A DNA stretch of 8,467 nt, taken from the NCBI GenBank assembly GCA_025455225.1, contig JALOMY010000112.1, positions 1-8,467 on the forward strand, given 5' to 3'. A program made the translations under genes and the position numbers. Under the pieces are notes generated by a model. That model made no database searches and was not told the DNA's origin. It worked only from the letters and a program-made list of their open reading frames with translations. This DNA comes from Cyclobacteriaceae bacterium (GTDB taxonomy: Bacteria; Bacteroidota; Bacteroidia; Cytophagales; Cyclobacteriaceae). Each line of letters opens with the position of its first letter. Within the stretch, counting starts at the first letter, position 1. Shown here piece by piece: positions 7,691-8,467 of the stretch.

Positions 7691-8467
7691 TTAAAATCCA
7701 TCGGCCTGGTCATCACCCCTGGGATCGGCACCGCCTTCAAGTTTTCCATCTGGCCTTACCAGGATGGCATCAACGCGCCCAATTGCTTTACGCGATTGAA
7801 AGATGTGCCCCATGTTTACCAGTTTAAGACTGTCTTTTTCACGAATGGCCTTGTACTCCGGAATGATAGCATCTGGCAACCACTGGCTGTGAATCCGTTT
7901 GGCATTCACCGCTTGTTGCATGCCCATCTCATGCTCTACCACATTTAAAATCACCTGAAATACAGATGTAATTATGGTGCTGCCTCCGGGAGTACCCACT
8001 ACCATGAAAAGTTGATTGTCCTTTTCAACAATGGTGGGCGTCATTGCGCTAAGCATGCGTTTGTTGGGTTCAATTTTATTGGCTTCTCCACCGGTTACAC
8101 CAAACATATTGGGAACACCAGGCTTTGCACTGAAATCATCCATTTCATTGTTCAGGAAAAAGCCAGATCCTGCAACCACCACATAGGAACCAAACCAGCC
8201 ATTAATGGTTGTTGTTACGGAAACAGCATTACCAAAAGGATCCACCACGGAGAAATGTGATGTTTCCTCCGATTCATACCCGGTAATTTCACCATGATTG
8301 ATTTCAGAACTGGGTGTAGCTTTTTTCTGATCAAAGTTTTCCATCCGGTTTTTCATATAGGCTTCACTGATCATTACATCCGAAGGAACCTTAAAAAAAT
8401 CCGGATCACCCAGGTAGCGAGACCGGTCGGCATAAACCCTTCGTTCAGCCTCCACCATTAAGTGAAT
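7691..8467 (-). CDS. ggt: Gamma-glutamyltransferase (GGT), small subunit and end of large subunit; 5' part outside window
   Basis: This is the C-terminal part of a gamma-glutamyltransferase, which hydrolyses or transfers the gamma-glutamyl group of glutathione and related compounds, normally in the periplasm. The frame is open through the right edge, and the Met at 8456-8458 sits inside the conserved large-subunit end (EAERRVYADRSRYLGDPDF), so the true start is outside. Counting from that Met, Thr66 in EETSHFSVVD is the nucleophile exposed by autocleavage (E. coli Thr391). Thr84 and Asn86 match E. coli Thr409 and Asn411. Glu105 and Asp108 in LNNEMDDFSAKPG match Gln430 and Asp433; Glu at the first position also occurs in human GGT. 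Gly158-Gly159 match the oxyanion glycines. The lid-loop segment (KPGVPNMFGVTGGEANK) is present, as in E. coli and unlike Bacillus subtilis. An alanine (Ala138) replaces E. coli Ser463. The usual C-terminal DPRGDD is intact. Confidence 0.95.
   Translation of the reverse strand: MHLMVEAERRVYADRSRYLGDPDFFKVPSDVMISEAYMKNRMENFDQKKATPSSEINHGEITGYESEETSHFSVVDPFGNAVSVTTTINGWFGSYVVVAGSGFFLNNEMDDFSAKPGVPNMFGVTGGEANKIEPNKRMLSAMTPTIVEKDNQLFMVVGTPGGSTIITSVFQVILNVVEHEMGMQQAVNAKRIHSQWLPDAIIPEYKAIREKDSLKLVNMGHIFQSRKAIGRVDAILVRPDGKLEGGADPRGDDQADGF

Noticed and set aside
8456..8458. ATG that could be read as the start of a short gamma-glutamyltransferase gene
   Set aside because: The frame stays open to the window edge, and this Met lies in the conserved end of the large subunit, so it is internal; the gene is cut by the window, not truncated in the genome as far as can be seen.
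1..8467. A new multi-gene system, mobile island, CRISPR array or defence cluster
   Set aside because: All six long genes belong to recognisable families, spacers are short, gene orientation changes repeatedly, and I saw no direct repeats, terminal inverted repeats, integrase or transposase.

Overview
This window reads as an ordinary chromosomal segment of a member of the Bacteroidota, possibly of the Cytophagales/Cyclobacteriaceae type. The phylum call rests on a secreted DUF2911 protein, an OmpA-family protein with PD40 propeller repeats plus a carboxypeptidase-regulatory-like domain, promoter matches to the Bacteroidota consensus (TTG, 17-23 nt, TAnnTTTG), and start codons that lack clear Shine-Dalgarno sequences. 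The order is a guess from general protein character, not from a marker gene.

Layout from left to right. Positions 1-1406 (minus) hold most of an FAD-dependent GMC oxidoreductase of the cholesterol-oxidase-like group; its C-terminus lies outside the window. A 123-bp divergent spacer follows, then a large secreted two-domain M16 zinc peptidase (1530-4427, plus). A strong bidirectional hairpin terminator at 4440-4469 separates it from a convergent DUF2911/TPR-like secreted protein (4505-5395, minus). A compact 76-bp divergent spacer (5396-5471) carries a good Bacteroidota promoter for the DUF2911 gene and a weaker, overlapping one for the gene on the other side. That gene is a DNA-3-methyladenine glycosylase (5472-6062, plus), followed after 47 bp by an OmpA-family propeller protein (6110-7687, plus). 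Three bases beyond its stop codon lies the stop of a convergent gamma-glutamyltransferase (7691 to the right edge, minus), whose N-terminal part lies outside the window.

The genes do not form one evident pathway. Four of the six look exported or envelope-associated: the M16 peptidase, the DUF2911 protein and the OmpA protein have visible signal peptides, and the gamma-glutamyltransferase is exported by family. One encodes base-excision repair and one a flavin oxidoreductase. I found no mobile element, tRNA, rRNA, CRISPR array, toxin-antitoxin or defence module, and no convincing sign of a new multi-gene system. The more interesting points are the four-cysteine motif in the GMC enzyme, the PorE-like domain order of the OmpA protein, an alanine at a substrate-binding serine position in the gamma-glutamyltransferase, the overlapping divergent promoters, and the 3-bp convergent junction without a terminator.
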